Shown here piece after piece: positions 1 through 8,208 of a DNA stretch of 64,000 nucleotides. The notes under the pieces are model-generated. The model made no database searches. It saw only the letters and a list, made by a program, of their open reading frames with translations, and was not told where the DNA came from. A program made the translations under genes and the position numbers. The stretch's first letter is position 1, and the number at the start of each line of letters is the position of its first letter. Source of the DNA: Pseudomonadota bacterium (GTDB taxonomy: Bacteria > Pseudomonadota > Gammaproteobacteria > Burkholderiales > Burkholderiaceae_F); contig JAKOQB010000187.1 in assembly GCA_029778535.1 (NCBI GenBank), positions 1 to 64,000 of the forward strand, given 5' to 3'.

Positions 1-3000
1 AGGTCTTCGGCGGCGGCGGCGGCGTGATCGTGCCGGCCGAGATCAGGCAGCTGCACGACTACGGCGTGACGCGCATCTTCTCGCCCGAGGACGGGCAGAA
101 GATGGGGCTTACCGGAATGATCGGGATGATGCTGGCGATGTGCGACGAGGACCTGTCGCCGCTGGCGCCGAAGAAGCTCGACGCGCTGCGCGACAAGGAT
201 CTCGTCAAGCGCTGGCGCGCGCTGGCGCAGCTCGTCACCGCGCTGGAGAACGACAAGGCGCCGGACGATGTCTGCTACGAGCTGCACAGGGCGGCCGACA
301 CCGCGCGCGCGCCGGTGGTCGGCATCACCGGCACCGGCGGCGCGGGCAAGTCGAGCCTGACCGACGAGCTGATCCGCCGCTTCCGGCTCGACCAGGACGA
401 TCAGTTGCAGATCGCGGTGATCTCGATCGACCCGTCGCGCCGCAAGACCGGCGGCGCGCTGCTCGGCGACCGCATCCGCATGAACGCGATCAACCCGTGG
501 CAGAAAGGGCCGCGCGTGTACATGCGCTCGCTCGCCACGCGCGAGGCGGGCACCGAGGTGTCGCAGGCGCTGCCGGACGTGATCGCGGCTTGCAAGGTGA
601 CGGGCTTTGACCTGATCCTGGTCGAGACTTCCGGCATCGGCCAGGGCGACGCCGCGATCGTGCCGCACGCCGACACGACGATCTACGTGATGACGCCCGA
701 GTACGGCGCCGCGAGCCAGCTCGAGAAGATCGACATGCTCGACTTCGCCGACTTCGTCGCCATCAACAAGTTCGATCGCAAGGGCGCGCTCGACGCGCTG
801 CGCGACGTGAGCAAGCAGGTGCAGCGGAACAAGAGCGCGTTTGCCAAGTCGCCCGACGACATGCCGGTGTTCGGCACGATGGCCGCGCGCTTCAACGACG
901 ACGGCGTCACGTCGCTCTATCACGCGCTGCTGGCGAAACTCAAGGAACTGGGGCTGAAGGCCGGCACGTCGAAGCTGCCGCACGTGTTTACGCGCCATTC
1001 GACCAACCAGACGCCGATCGTGCCGCCGGCGCGCGTGCGCTATCTGGCCGAGATCGCCGACACCGTGCGCGGGTACAAGAAGCGCGCGTTGGAGCAGGCG
1101 CGCATCGCGCGCCAGCGCCAGCAGTTGGCTGCGACGAAGGAAATGGTCGTGTCGTTCCCGCGCAAGCGGGGACCCGGTGTCGTCGACGAAAAGCCACTGG
1201 ATCCCCGCCTGCGCGGGTATGACGCCCTGCTCACACCGATCGACGAGCTGATCTCCGACCGCGACTCCAGGCTCGATTCCCGGAGCAAGAAGCTCCTCGA
1301 CATGTGGCCGACAATGCAGCAGTCGTACGCCGGCGACGAGTACGTGGTGAAGATCCGCGACAAGGAGATCCGCACCAGGCTGACGCACACCACACTCTCG
1401 GGCAACAAGATCCGCAAGGTCGTGCTGCCTCGCTACGAGGATCACGGCGAGCTCTTGAAGTGGCTGCTGCTCGAGAACGTCCCCGGCAGCTTCCCGTACA
1501 CCGCGGGCGTGTTCGCGTTCAAGCGCGAGAACGAAGACCCGACGCGCATGTTCGCCGGCGAGGGCGACCCGTTCCGCACCAACCGGCGCTTCAAGCTGCT
1601 CAGCGAAGGCATGCCCGCCAAGCGGCTGTCGACCGCGTTCGACAGCGTGACGCTGTACGGCAACGAGCCGGATCCGCGGCCCGACATCTACGGCAAGGTC
1701 GGCAACAGCGGCGTGTCGATCGCCACGCTCGACGACATGAAGGTGCTGTATTCGGGCTTCGACCTGTGCGCGCCGAACACCAGCGTCAGCATGACGATCA
1801 ACGGCCCGGCGCCGACGATTCTGGCGATGTTCATGAACACCGCGATCGACCAGCAGCTCGACAAGTTCCGCACCGACAACGGCCGCGAACCGACCGACGA
1901 CGAGGCGCAGAAGATCAAAGCGTGGGTGCTGGAGAACGTGCGCGGCACCGTGCAGGCCGACATCCTGAAGGAAGACCAGGGCCAGAACACCTGCATTTTC
2001 TCCACCGAGTTCTCGCTCAAGGTGATGGGCGACATCCAGGAGTACTTCGTCCACCACAACGTGCGCAACTTCTACTCGGTGTCGATCAGCGGCTATCACA
2101 TCGCCGAGGCCGGCGCCAACCCGATCAGCCAGCTCGCGTTCACGCTCAGCAACGGCTTCACCTTCGTCGAGGCGTACCTGGCGCGCGGCATGCACATCGA
2201 CGACTTCGCGCCCAACCTGTCGTTCTTCTTCAGCAACGGCATGGACCCCGAGTACACGGTGATGGGGCGCGTGGCACGCCGCATCTGGGCGGTGGCGATG
2301 CGCGACAAGTACGGCGCCAACGAACGGTCGCAGAAACTGAAGTACCACTGCCAGACCAGCGGCCGCAGCCTGCACGCGCAGGAAATCCAGTTCAACGACA
2401 TCCGCACCACGCTGCAGGCGCTGATCGCCACCTATGACAACGCCAACAGCCTGCACACTAACGCCTACGACGAGGCGATCACCACGCCGACCGAGGAAAG
2501 CGTGCGCCGCGCGCTGGCGATCCAGCTCATCATCAACCGCGAATGGGGACTTGCGAAAAACGAGAACCCGAACCAGGGCAGTTTCATCATCGAGGAGCTC
2601 ACCGATCTCGTCGAGGAAGCGGTGCTCAAGGAGTTTGAGTCGATCAGCGAGCGCGGCGGCGTGCTCGGCGCGATGGAGCTGGGCTACCAGCGCGGCAAGA
2701 TCCAGGAAGAGTCACTGCACTACGAGCACCTGAAGCACACCGGCGAGTACCCGATCATCGGCGTCAACACCTTCCGCAACCCGCACGGCGACGTGGTCCC
2801 GCAACAGATCGAGCTGGCGCGTTCGACCGAGGAAGAAAAGCAGAGCCAACTCGCGCGCCTGCGCGACTTCCAGGCGCGCCACGCCGCCGAGGCGCCGATC
2901 CAGCTCGATCGCCTGAAGCAGGCGGTGATCCGCAACGAGAACGTGTTCGCGGTGCTGATGGACGCGGTGCGCTGCTGTTCGCTGGGGCAGATCACGAATG

Positions 3001-3041
3001 CGCTGTTCGAGGTGGGGGGGCAGTATCGGCGGAGCATGTGA
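1..3041 (+). CDS. icmF: Fused isobutyryl-CoA mutase IcmF, 5' end outside window
   Basis: This adenosylcobalamin enzyme interconverts isobutyryl-CoA and n-butyryl-CoA and carries its own MeaB-like GTPase chaperone. The frame is open from base 3, so the protein starts upstream. The visible N-terminus ([14 protein letters not shown]) is the end of the B12-binding domain. A G domain follows, with P-loop [12 protein letters not shown] (about residue 100 counting from base 24) and an NKFD base-recognition motif. The mutase barrel comes last ([32 protein letters not shown]). About 1,005 residues are visible. Oddity: the linker between the G domain and the mutase domain contains a palindromic repeat read in frame (bases 1151-1223). 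The domain order separates IcmF from plain methylmalonyl-CoA mutase. Confidence 0.93.
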   Translation, partial: VFGGGGGVIVPAEIRQLHDYGVTRIFSPEDGQKMGLTGMIGMMLAMCDEDLSPLAPKKLDALRDKDLVKRWRALAQLVTALENDKAPDDVCYELHRAADTARAPVVGITGTGGAGKSSLTDELIRRFRLDQDDQLQIAVISIDPSRRKTGGALLGDRIRMNAINPWQKGPRVYMRSLATREAGTEVSQALPDVIAACKVTGFDLILVETSGIGQGDAAIVPHADTTIYVMTPEYGAASQLEKIDMLDFADFVAINKFDRKGALDALRDVSKQVQRNKSAFAKSPDDMPVFGTMAARFNDDGVTSLYHALLAKLKELGLKAGTSKLPHVFTRHSTNQTPIVPPARVRYLAEIADTVRGYKKRALEQARIARQRQQLAATKEMVVSFPRKRGPGVVDEKPLDPRLRGYDALLTPIDELISDRDSRLDSRSKKLLDMWPTMQQSYAGDEYVVKIRDKEIRTRLTHTTLSGNKIRKVVLPRYEDHGELLKWLLLENVPGSFPYTAGVFAFKRENEDPTRMFAGEGDPFRTNRRFKLLSEGMPAKRLSTAFDSVTLYGNEPDPRPDIYGKVGNSGVSIATLDDMKVLYSGFDLCAPNTSVSMTINGPAPTILAMFMNTAIDQQLDKFRTDNGREPTDDEAQKIKAWVLENVRGTVQADILKEDQGQNTCIFSTEFSLKVMGDIQEYFVHHNVRNFYSVSISGYHIAEAGANPISQLAFTLSNGFTFVEAYLARGMHIDDFAPNLSFFFSNGMDPEYTVMGRVARRIWAVAMRDKYGANERSQKLKYHCQTSGRSLHAQEIQFNDIRTTLQALIATYDNANSLHTNAYDEAITTPTEESVRRALAIQLIINREWGLAKNENPNQGSFIIEELTDLVEEAVLKEFESISERGGVLGAMELGYQRGKIQEESLHYEHLKHTGEYPIIGVNTFRNPHGDVVPQQIELARSTEEEKQSQLARLRDFQARHAAEAPIQLDRLKQAVIRNENVFAVLMDAVRCCSLGQITNALFEVGGQYRRSM
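1151..1223. repeat. Palindromic repeat element inserted in frame inside icmF
   Basis: The arms GTCGTTCCCGCGCAAGCGGG (from 1151) and the complement of CCCGCCTGCGCGGGTATGAC (ending 1223) pair at about 19 of 22 positions. Each arm also holds its own CCCGC...GCGGG mini-stem. This is the architecture of the dispersed intergenic 'gtcattcccgcg' repeats common in proteobacteria. A second, diverged copy lies at 13266-13333. Here it is translated ([11 protein letters not shown]...DPRLRGYDA) without breaking the frame. Confidence 0.85.
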
Positions 3042-3047
3042 GCGCGC

Positions 3048-3370
3048 GTGATGCTCTTCGACACCGCCCGGGTCGATGGAGAGAAGATCGTCGACTGCTT
3101 GCTCGGCTCGTCGAGCGTGGCGGCCGTTGCCAAGGCGAGGTTCTTCGGCTCCATGGGCTTCACCGTCGACAGATGGCTTCAGTTCGCCGACGCGTTGCGC
3201 AACCAAGCTGCGGCGAGCAAGGTCGAAGTTGAGGCGACCGGTTGGGGCATCAAATACGTAGCCGCCGGTCCGATTGACGCCCCAACGGCCGGCGCTACAA
3301 GATCGTCTCGGTCTGGATCGACGACGGCACCGGCCTGCGGCTGGTCACCGCGTATCCGGCGAAGGAGTAG
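3048..3370 (+). pseudogene. DUF6883-like protein, single-base frameshift
   Basis: The first part reads MLFDTARVDGEKIVDCLLG...KARFFGSMGF...GWGIKYVAAGPI in one frame. From about base 3280 the continuation YKIVSVWIDDGTGLRLVTAYPAKE, ending in TAG at 3368-3370, is in the next frame. Restoring one C in the CCCC run at about 3280-3283 rejoins them. The pattern 'KARFF..GF' followed by 'V..VW..D.G...RLVTAYP' is recalled from the DUF6883 family. Its stop is 3 bp before the DUF4926 gene, so they form one unit. This could be a true mutation or a sequencing error in a homopolymer. Function unknown; the pairing resembles a toxin-antitoxin layout, which is inference. Confidence 0.6.
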
Positions 3371-3373
3371 ATC

Positions 3374-3601
3374 ATGCTCGCAGAGCACACATCAGTCGTA
3401 CTCGTAGCGGATCTGCCGGCCCGCGGCCTGGTGGCCGGCGACGTTGGTGTTGTTGTGCACGTTTATCGTGGCGGCGAGGCGTATGAGGTTGAGTTCGTCC
3501 GATATGACGGTTCATCGGACGGCACGGTGACGCGCACTGGGGACCAGGTTCGAGCCGCTGGTGCGCGTGATGTGCCGCACGTGAGGGAGCTCGCCGCCTG
3601 A
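3374..3601 (+). CDS. DUF4926 domain protein
   Basis: A 75-residue protein with the DUF4926 signature: a leading 'VVLVADLPARGLVAGDVGVVVHVY' type segment and 'AYEVEFV' in the middle. The fold is expected to be a small SH3-like beta barrel. It starts 3 bp after the stop of the frameshifted DUF6883-like gene, so the two are co-transcribed. The pairing is a recurring small module of unknown function. The gene itself is intact and ends just before a degraded copy of the icmF 3' end. Confidence 0.6.
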   Translation: MLAEHTSVVLVADLPARGLVAGDVGVVVHVYRGGEAYEVEFVRYDGSSDGTVTRTGDQVRAAGARDVPHVRELAA

Positions 3602-3610
3602 TTCGGAAAA

Positions 3611-3690
3611 CGGTGCTGAAGCGGTTCGCTGGGGCAGATTGCGAATGCGCTGTTCGAGTGGGGCAGTATCGGCCAAGCGTGTAGTCGCGC
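3611..3690 (+). pseudogene. Decayed copy of the icmF 3' end
   Basis: Bases 3611-3690 closely match 2965-3048, the last codons of icmF. They share TTCGCTGGGGCAGAT, GAATGCGCTGTTCGAG and GGGGCAGTATCGGC, with small indels and substitutions. It is not translatable as a gene and lies directly after the DUF4926 gene, so the DUF6883/DUF4926 module sits between the real icmF end and this copy. Confidence 0.75.
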
Positions 3691-3747
3691 TGGCCATTGG
3701 CGCCTCAGATGAGCGCGCGGCGCGGACACAGAGTCCCGAGAGTTCCG

Positions 3748-3937
3748 ATGGAGAAGGTCGTCACTCGAATCACTCTGCGCAGCGCGTGATCCGACTTGGC
3801 GTATTGGCTCTCGCGTCCCGTCGAAGAGCGCATTGCGGCCGTCGAAAGCCTGCGGCGTGACGCGTTGGCTGCCCGACCCGATGCTGAGCAGAGACATCAG
3901 AGAGTTTGTCGAGTTACTCAACTCAAACACGGTTGAG
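3748..3937 (+). pseudogene. Remnant of small partner protein of a nucleotidyltransferase
   Basis: The frame from ATG 3748 reads MEKVVTRITLRSA, then TGA, then SDLAYWLSRPVEERIAAVES and LRRDALAARPDAEQRHQRVCRV. This is the conserved layout of short proteins of about 60 residues found directly upstream of, and overlapping, a minimal nucleotidyltransferase. The internal stop (about 3787) and an apparent small deletion make it dead. It overlaps the next remnant, as in intact pairs. Confidence 0.5.
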
Positions 3938-4125
3938 TACCCGGTCGTCTGAGGCTACGCCCTGGCCGTACACGGGCCGCGGCGCTACACGGGCGATCTG
4001 GACATCTGGCTCGGTCCCGGTCCTGCCAATATCAAGCGTGTGCTGACGTCGCTCGCGCAGTTCGGATCTGGCCTTCGATCCGCAGGACGCAGATGGAGGG
4101 CAGTCGTTCGCGCCGGCGAGTTTGC
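3881..4125 (+). pseudogene. Nucleotidyltransferase remnant
   Basis: From ATG 3881 the frame reads MLSRDIREFVELLNSNTVEY PVV, a TGA stop at 3950-3952, then GYALAVHGPRRYTGDLDIWLG. Intact relatives have 'VVGGYALA.HG..RYTGDLDIW', where GG and the D.D pair belong to the nucleotidyltransferase site, so the stop replaces the first Gly. A second lesion near 4060 shifts the frame (LAFDPQDADGGQSFAPA continues in another frame). The C-terminal half is absent and is replaced by an icmF-like fragment. Confidence 0.55.
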
Positions 4126-4209
4126 GTGGCGCGCCGCATCCGGGCGGCGGCGATGCGCGGCAAGTACGGCGCCAACGTAAAGGCGCAGAAAGCTCGAGTA
4201 CCACTGGCG
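4123..4209 (+). pseudogene. Decayed internal fragment of icmF
   Basis: This stretch matches about 2268-2352 of icmF (shared GCGCGCCGCATC/CACGCCGCATC, GGCGATGCGCG, CAAGTACGGCGCCAACG, AGTACCACTG). It is non-coding now. It is a second scar of icmF sequence, from an upstream part of the gene, so the order relative to the 3611-3690 copy is scrambled. Confidence 0.7.
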
Positions 4210-4250
4210 CGAGTTGAAGAAGCTGCTGAAACCGCGGACGAAGCAGAGCG

Positions 4251-4649
4251 TTACAGGCCGGCCGCCTGCGCGAACTGCCGCGTGTCGGTCAGATGCCGCA
4301 TCCGCTTGACCAGGCCATCGTCGCCGAACGTCCACAGATGCATTTCGAGGTCCTTGATGACCTTGCCGCTCTTCTTCACCCGCAGCTCGAGATGAATCGG
4401 CACCGCGACCATGTTGTCGCCTTCGAGGAAGGCGAACGGCTCGAAGCGCAGGAAGTCGAAGTCGGCCAGCGATGCGAAGAACTTCGTTACCTCGTCGCGA
4501 CCGCGCCGGGGCACGTACCAGGGCAGCGGCGACGAACCCCAGTCGTGTTCCCATTCGACGTCCGGCGCCAGCCGCGCCAGGATGCCGGGCAGATCGCCCT
4601 TGGCGAAACAGTCGTACATGGCCTTGACGGTGTCGATATCGCGGCTCAT
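4251..4649 (-). CDS. SnoaL/NTF2-like family protein
   Basis: A 132-residue protein with the nuclear-transport-factor-2-like cone fold: N-terminal helix 'TVKAMYDCFAKGDLPGILARLAPDVEWEHDW', then beta strands with 'GRDEVTKFFASLADFDFLRFEPFAF'. Such proteins bind or isomerise small hydrophobic ligands; the substrate cannot be told here. The ATG at 4649 is chosen over an upstream ATG at 4697 because GGAGGGG lies 6 bases before it. It is transcribed away from the thioesterase gene and stands alone. Confidence 0.75.
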   Translation of the reverse strand: MSRDIDTVKAMYDCFAKGDLPGILARLAPDVEWEHDWGSSPLPWYVPRRGRDEVTKFFASLADFDFLRFEPFAFLEGDNMVAVPIHLELRVKKSGKVIKDLEMHLWTFGDDGLVKRMRHLTDTRQFAQAAGL

Positions 4650-4785
4650 CGCATTCCCCTCCAATGATCGACGTCGGACTCCGGCGCTCCGTAACACTAC
4701 GCTGCCGCCGCGGCCTTGGATTCACCCTTGACGCGCGCCGAACGCGCCGCCAACAATCGGCAAGGCAACGTTCGCGCGAGAACGC

Positions 4786-5220
4786 ATGGCAGAACTGATC
4801 GAAACCTACCGCGGCGCCGTCTACCCGTGGCACTGCGACCACGTCGGCCACATGAACGTGATGTGGTACGTCGGCAAGTTCGACGAGGCGACGTGGAATT
4901 TCTTCGCGGTGCTCGGGGTGACGCCGTCGTACCTGCGCGAGAACAAGCGCGGCATGGCGGCAGTCGACCAGCGCATCGCTTACCAGCGCGAACTGCACGC
5001 CGGCGACATCGTCGTCGTTCGCAGCGGCGTGCTCGAGGTGCGCGACAAGGTGATCCGCTTCTTCCACGAGATGCGCAACGCCGAGACGCAGGATGTGTCC
5101 GCGCTCACGATGCTGACCGGCGTGCACATGGACACCGTCGCGCGCAAATCGTGCAACCTGCCGGCGGAGGTCGTCGCGGCCGCGCGCAGCCGCGTGGTCG
5201 ACTACAAGCTGCCCTGGTAG
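4786..5220 (+). CDS. Acyl-CoA thioesterase, hotdog fold (4HBT family)
   Basis: A 144-residue single hotdog domain. 'YRGAVYPWHCDHVGHMNVMWYVGKFDEATW' matches the 4-hydroxybenzoyl-CoA thioesterase family pattern, with the active-site Asp in 'CDHVGHMN' (residue about 19). It hydrolyses an acyl- or aroyl-CoA; the substrate is not evident. The divergent NTF2-like gene lies 136 bp upstream. Its stop is immediately followed by a broken acetyltransferase-like fragment that may once have been co-transcribed. Confidence 0.85.
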   Translation: MAELIETYRGAVYPWHCDHVGHMNVMWYVGKFDEATWNFFAVLGVTPSYLRENKRGMAAVDQRIAYQRELHAGDIVVVRSGVLEVRDKVIRFFHEMRNAETQDVSALTMLTGVHMDTVARKSCNLPAEVVAAARSRVVDYKLPW

Positions 5221-5431
5221 AGACGGACGCGCGCGCCGCTGCCGTGCTGCGCCCGGCGGCCGAGGTCGACGCCGCGGCGCTGTGCGACGCATTCAACGCG
5301 GCCTTCGCCGACTACCTGATCGGACCGCGCAACCTGAAGCTCGCCGACGGGCCGGTGTTCCGGCGCCGCCAGGGCTCGACGTCGGCGGTAGCCGGGTGTC
5401 GGTGTCCGGTGACGCGGTGGCTGCCTTCGCG
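5221..5431 (+). pseudogene. N-terminal fragment of a GNAT-like acetyltransferase, frameshifted
   Basis: Directly after the thioesterase stop, one frame reads VLRPAAEVDAAALCDAFNAAFADYLIGP, a typical GNAT N-terminus. After about 5372 the sense continues in another frame as LDVGGSRVSVSGDAVAAFAM. It then ends abruptly at the PEP-CTERM gene. It lacks the acetyl-CoA binding region. The family call rests on pattern only. Confidence 0.4.
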
Positions 5432-6229
5432 ATGATCTTCCCGACCGATGCGACGCGCGAGCGGCTCGTGACGACGTGTGCCAGTCTGGGCAATCGGACG
5501 CAGGACAAAGGCAATGGCCGCGGCATTCTTGTCGTCGGAAACGTCGTCTGCCTCACGGTAGCCAACAGCGGCAACGTGTTTATCCGTGACAAGGACACGA
5601 ACGCGGATCCCGGTGTGGCATGCACGATCGCGGGGGCGAGCGGACTGCAGGCCATCTCGTACGACGGCACCAACTTCTGGGTCGGCGATTACTCCGGCAC
5701 CAACAAGGCCTACGACGTGGACGGCACGACCGGCGCGCCGATCAGGACCATCACTCTGGCAAACGCCCAGCGCTTCTACGACGGCCTCGAGTACTTCAAC
5801 GGCAAGCTGGTCGCCAACCGCTTCGACCGCCGATTTGGCGGCACGCGCATCGACAATGTCCACGATCTCGAAAGCAACCTGCCGCAGGCCGCGTTCATCA
5901 CGACGGCCGGTCACGGCAACGCTACCGGCATTGCGTTCGACGGCACGAACCTCTACGTGTCGAACACGTTCAACCCGGCGGGCAAGATCTCGATCCGGAG
6001 CGGAACGACGGGCGCGTTCATCGGCAACCTCGACCGCGCGGGCAATCACGGAGCCACCGAGGACCTGTCCTTCGGTTTCGCAGCGTGGCAGGACACGTGC
6101 GGCGGGTCAAACCAGCCGCCGTGGGAAGGCGGTGGCGGCAAGGTCCCCGAGCCGGGTACGCTGTCGATCGCAGCGCTGGCGCTGATCGCCGCAGGAGGAG
6201 TCGCCCGCCGTCGTCCGGAGCCCAGGTAA
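5432..6229 (+). CDS. PEP-CTERM sorting domain protein, N-terminus apparently lost
   Basis: About 265 residues. The C-terminus is a textbook PEP-CTERM signal: VPEPGTL, then a hydrophobic helix (SIAALALIAAG) and a basic end (RRRPEPR). Exosortase would recognise and cleave this at the membrane. The body has propeller-like repeats (GTNFWVGDYSGTN; GTNLYVSNTFNPAGKISI). PEP-CTERM proteins need an N-terminal signal peptide, and none is present. The frame runs upstream only into the acetyltransferase remnant, so the original start was probably deleted. The first in-frame ATG, 5432, is annotated. Likely not exported. Confidence 0.7.
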   Translation: MIFPTDATRERLVTTCASLGNRTQDKGNGRGILVVGNVVCLTVANSGNVFIRDKDTNADPGVACTIAGASGLQAISYDGTNFWVGDYSGTNKAYDVDGTTGAPIRTITLANAQRFYDGLEYFNGKLVANRFDRRFGGTRIDNVHDLESNLPQAAFITTAGHGNATGIAFDGTNLYVSNTFNPAGKISIRSGTTGAFIGNLDRAGNHGATEDLSFGFAAWQDTCGGSNQPPWEGGGGKVPEPGTLSIAALALIAAGGVARRRPEPR

Positions 6230-6253
6230 GCAGACAAGCCAAGCCGTAGTGGA

Positions 6254-6284
6254 GCCCTGCCGATCCTGCAGGGCCCTTTCTTTT
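6254..6284 (+). terminator. Rho-independent terminator after the PEP-CTERM gene
   Basis: The stem GCCCTGC (6254-6260) pairs perfectly with GCAGGGC (6268-6274) across a 7-nt loop, followed by CCTTTCTTTT. It is placed 25 bp after the stop codon. Confidence 0.85.
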
Positions 6285-6354
6285 CCGGGCCTGCGAAACG
6301 ATCGATGCGCGCCGTCGGCTTGACGCTCCACGTCCGTCCGCCAACAATGCGCCG

Positions 6355-8202
6355 ATGAAATCAAGATCAAAGCGCGCGGCGGGTTCGAGCGCCGGGTCGC
6401 CCGCGCTGAAGCTTGCCCGCAGCGCATGGGAGCTGCAATACCGCGACGCGCAGGGATCGCTCGCGCTCGCGGAACAGGCATGCGAGCAGGCGATCGCTGC
6501 CGGCGACGTGGCGGCCGAGGGCCGCGCCCGTCTGGCACGCGGCTTTCACTGGATGCGCTTCGCCAAGCCGGCGAAGGCCACCGAAGAACTCGCGCTTGCG
6601 CAGCGCTGCTGCGAGTCGGCGCACGATCGCGCCGGCCGCATCCTGGCGGTGGTCGGCAGCGCGCGCTGCGCGTGGATGCAGGGGCGGTATCGCGAATCGC
6701 TCGATCAGGTGCTGCCGCTGCGCGCCGAGGGCATGCACGCGCTGAAAGGGGCCGAGCGCGGCATGCTGCTCAACGGCATTGCCGGTTGCTACTCGTCGCT
6801 CGGGCAGTCGGCGGAAGCGTTCGCCTACATGTACCAGGCGTTGCGTGAATCGGCTGCGCCGCGTACGCATGGGTTCGACGTCGTCCTGTACTGCAACCTC
6901 GGGCACGAACTCATTCAGCTCGGCGACCATGCGGAAGCGCTGCGCTATCTGGAAGAAGGCATCAAGCGCTGCGCGCAGCTCGCCAACCCGCGCCTGCTGA
7001 GCGTGCTGCTGATCAACCGGATCGCCTGCCTGACCGATCTCGCACGGCCGCGCGATGCGCTCGCCGACGTCAGACGCGTGCTCGAACTGCCCGCCGACGA
7101 AACCGGCCGCGGCGCGACCGGTGCCGCGTTTGAGACGCTGGCGATCGCCGCGCTGCGCGCGGGAGAAAGCGCGCTCGGCGCCGAGCTCGTTGCGCGCGCC
7201 GTCGATGCCGTCGCTGCCAGCCCGGTCGCCGACGAGCACGTCGAGCTCGCCGTCGCGGAGGCGGAACTGCTGCGCACGCACGGCCAGCTTGCCGAGGCGG
7301 CCGCGCATCTCGAAGGCGCGCTGCCGCGGATCGACGACGGCGTCAGCCTGCGCGTGCGCTGCCTGTACTTCGAGTTCCTGGCCGACGCGTATCAGCAACT
7401 CGGCAACGCGCCGCAGGCGCTCGCGCACCTGCGCACCTGGCAGCGGCTGCACGTGGAGCGCGCGCGCCGCGCCTCACAGGCGCGCTATCAGGCGGCTTCG
7501 CTGCAGACCGAACTGCTGCGCTTGCAGCACGAGCGCGACGAAAGCGAGGAGCGCCGCCGTGCCGCCGAACGGGCCAAGGCCGAGCTCGAAGCGATCAACC
7601 GCCAGCTATCGCAGAAGGTCGACGAGGTGCAGGCGCTGCAGTCGGCGCTCGAACGGCTGGCCGTGCGCGACTTCCTGACGGGGCTATTCAACCGCCGCCA
7701 CCTGAATGACGTGCTGCCGTCGATGCTGGCGCTCGCCGCTCGCGGTCGCGAGCCGCTCGCGGTCGCGATCATCGATCTCGATCACTTCAAGGACGTCAAC
7801 GACCGCTATGGGCATCTGGTCGGCGATATGCTGCTCGGCGCGTTCGGCAAGCTGCTGGCGACCCGGATGCGCAAGAGCGACATCGCGTGCCGCTACGGCG
7901 GCGAGGAGTTCTGCCTGCTGATGCCGCACACCGATGCACAGACGGCGCAGCGCAAGATCGCCGCGCTGCTGAAGCTGTGGCGCGGCGTCGCGTTCCCCGT
8001 CGAAGGCGCGCACGGCGGCGGCACGCTGACCGGGCTGACGTTCTCCGCCGGCGTGTCGGATTCGGTCCGCGCCGGCGGAGCGGCCGAGCAACTGCTGCGT
8101 TCCGCCGATGCCTGCGTGCTCGAAGCCAAGCGGCTCGGGCGCGACCGCATCGTCGCGCATTCGCTTGCCGCGCACGCCGAGCCCGCGGCGGTTCCGCATT
8201 AG
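6355..8202 (+). CDS. Diguanylate cyclase with TPR-like sensor domain
   Basis: A 615-residue cytoplasmic protein that makes cyclic di-GMP. Residues about 20-380 are helical TPR-like repeats (e.g. GQSAEAFAYMYQALRES, GDHAEALRYLEEGIKR). A coiled coil follows (RHERDESEERRRAAERAKAEL type, about 395-440), then a GGDEF domain. The signature is GGEEF at about 515-519. The metal-binding segment is AIIDLDHFKDVNDRYGH, and an inhibitory-site RKSD lies five residues before GGEEF. It therefore looks active and feedback-inhibited. There is no membrane segment, so the TPR part probably senses a protein partner. The next gene, an MFS transporter, starts 7 bp later. Confidence 0.92.
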   Translation: MKSRSKRAAGSSAGSPALKLARSAWELQYRDAQGSLALAEQACEQAIAAGDVAAEGRARLARGFHWMRFAKPAKATEELALAQRCCESAHDRAGRILAVVGSARCAWMQGRYRESLDQVLPLRAEGMHALKGAERGMLLNGIAGCYSSLGQSAEAFAYMYQALRESAAPRTHGFDVVLYCNLGHELIQLGDHAEALRYLEEGIKRCAQLANPRLLSVLLINRIACLTDLARPRDALADVRRVLELPADETGRGATGAAFETLAIAALRAGESALGAELVARAVDAVAASPVADEHVELAVAEAELLRTHGQLAEAAAHLEGALPRIDDGVSLRVRCLYFEFLADAYQQLGNAPQALAHLRTWQRLHVERARRASQARYQAASLQTELLRLQHERDESEERRRAAERAKAELEAINRQLSQKVDEVQALQSALERLAVRDFLTGLFNRRHLNDVLPSMLALAARGREPLAVAIIDLDHFKDVNDRYGHLVGDMLLGAFGKLLATRMRKSDIACRYGGEEFCLLMPHTDAQTAQRKIAALLKLWRGVAFPVEGAHGGGTLTGLTFSAGVSDSVRAGGAAEQLLRSADACVLEAKRLGRDRIVAHSLAAHAEPAAVPH

Positions 8203-8208
8203 ATTCCG

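Noticed and set aside
1-3041. Methylmalonyl-CoA mutase large subunit
   Set aside because: The B12-binding end and GTPase domain precede the mutase domain, which is the IcmF order.
3270-3300. Programmed frameshift in the DUF6883-like gene
   Set aside because: The CCCC run is not a typical slippery heptamer and no stimulatory structure is evident; mutation or sequencing error is simpler.
3985-5292. A 435-codon minus-strand frame over the thioesterase
   Set aside because: It overlaps the NTF2-like gene out of frame and the thioesterase antisense, with no recognisable domain.
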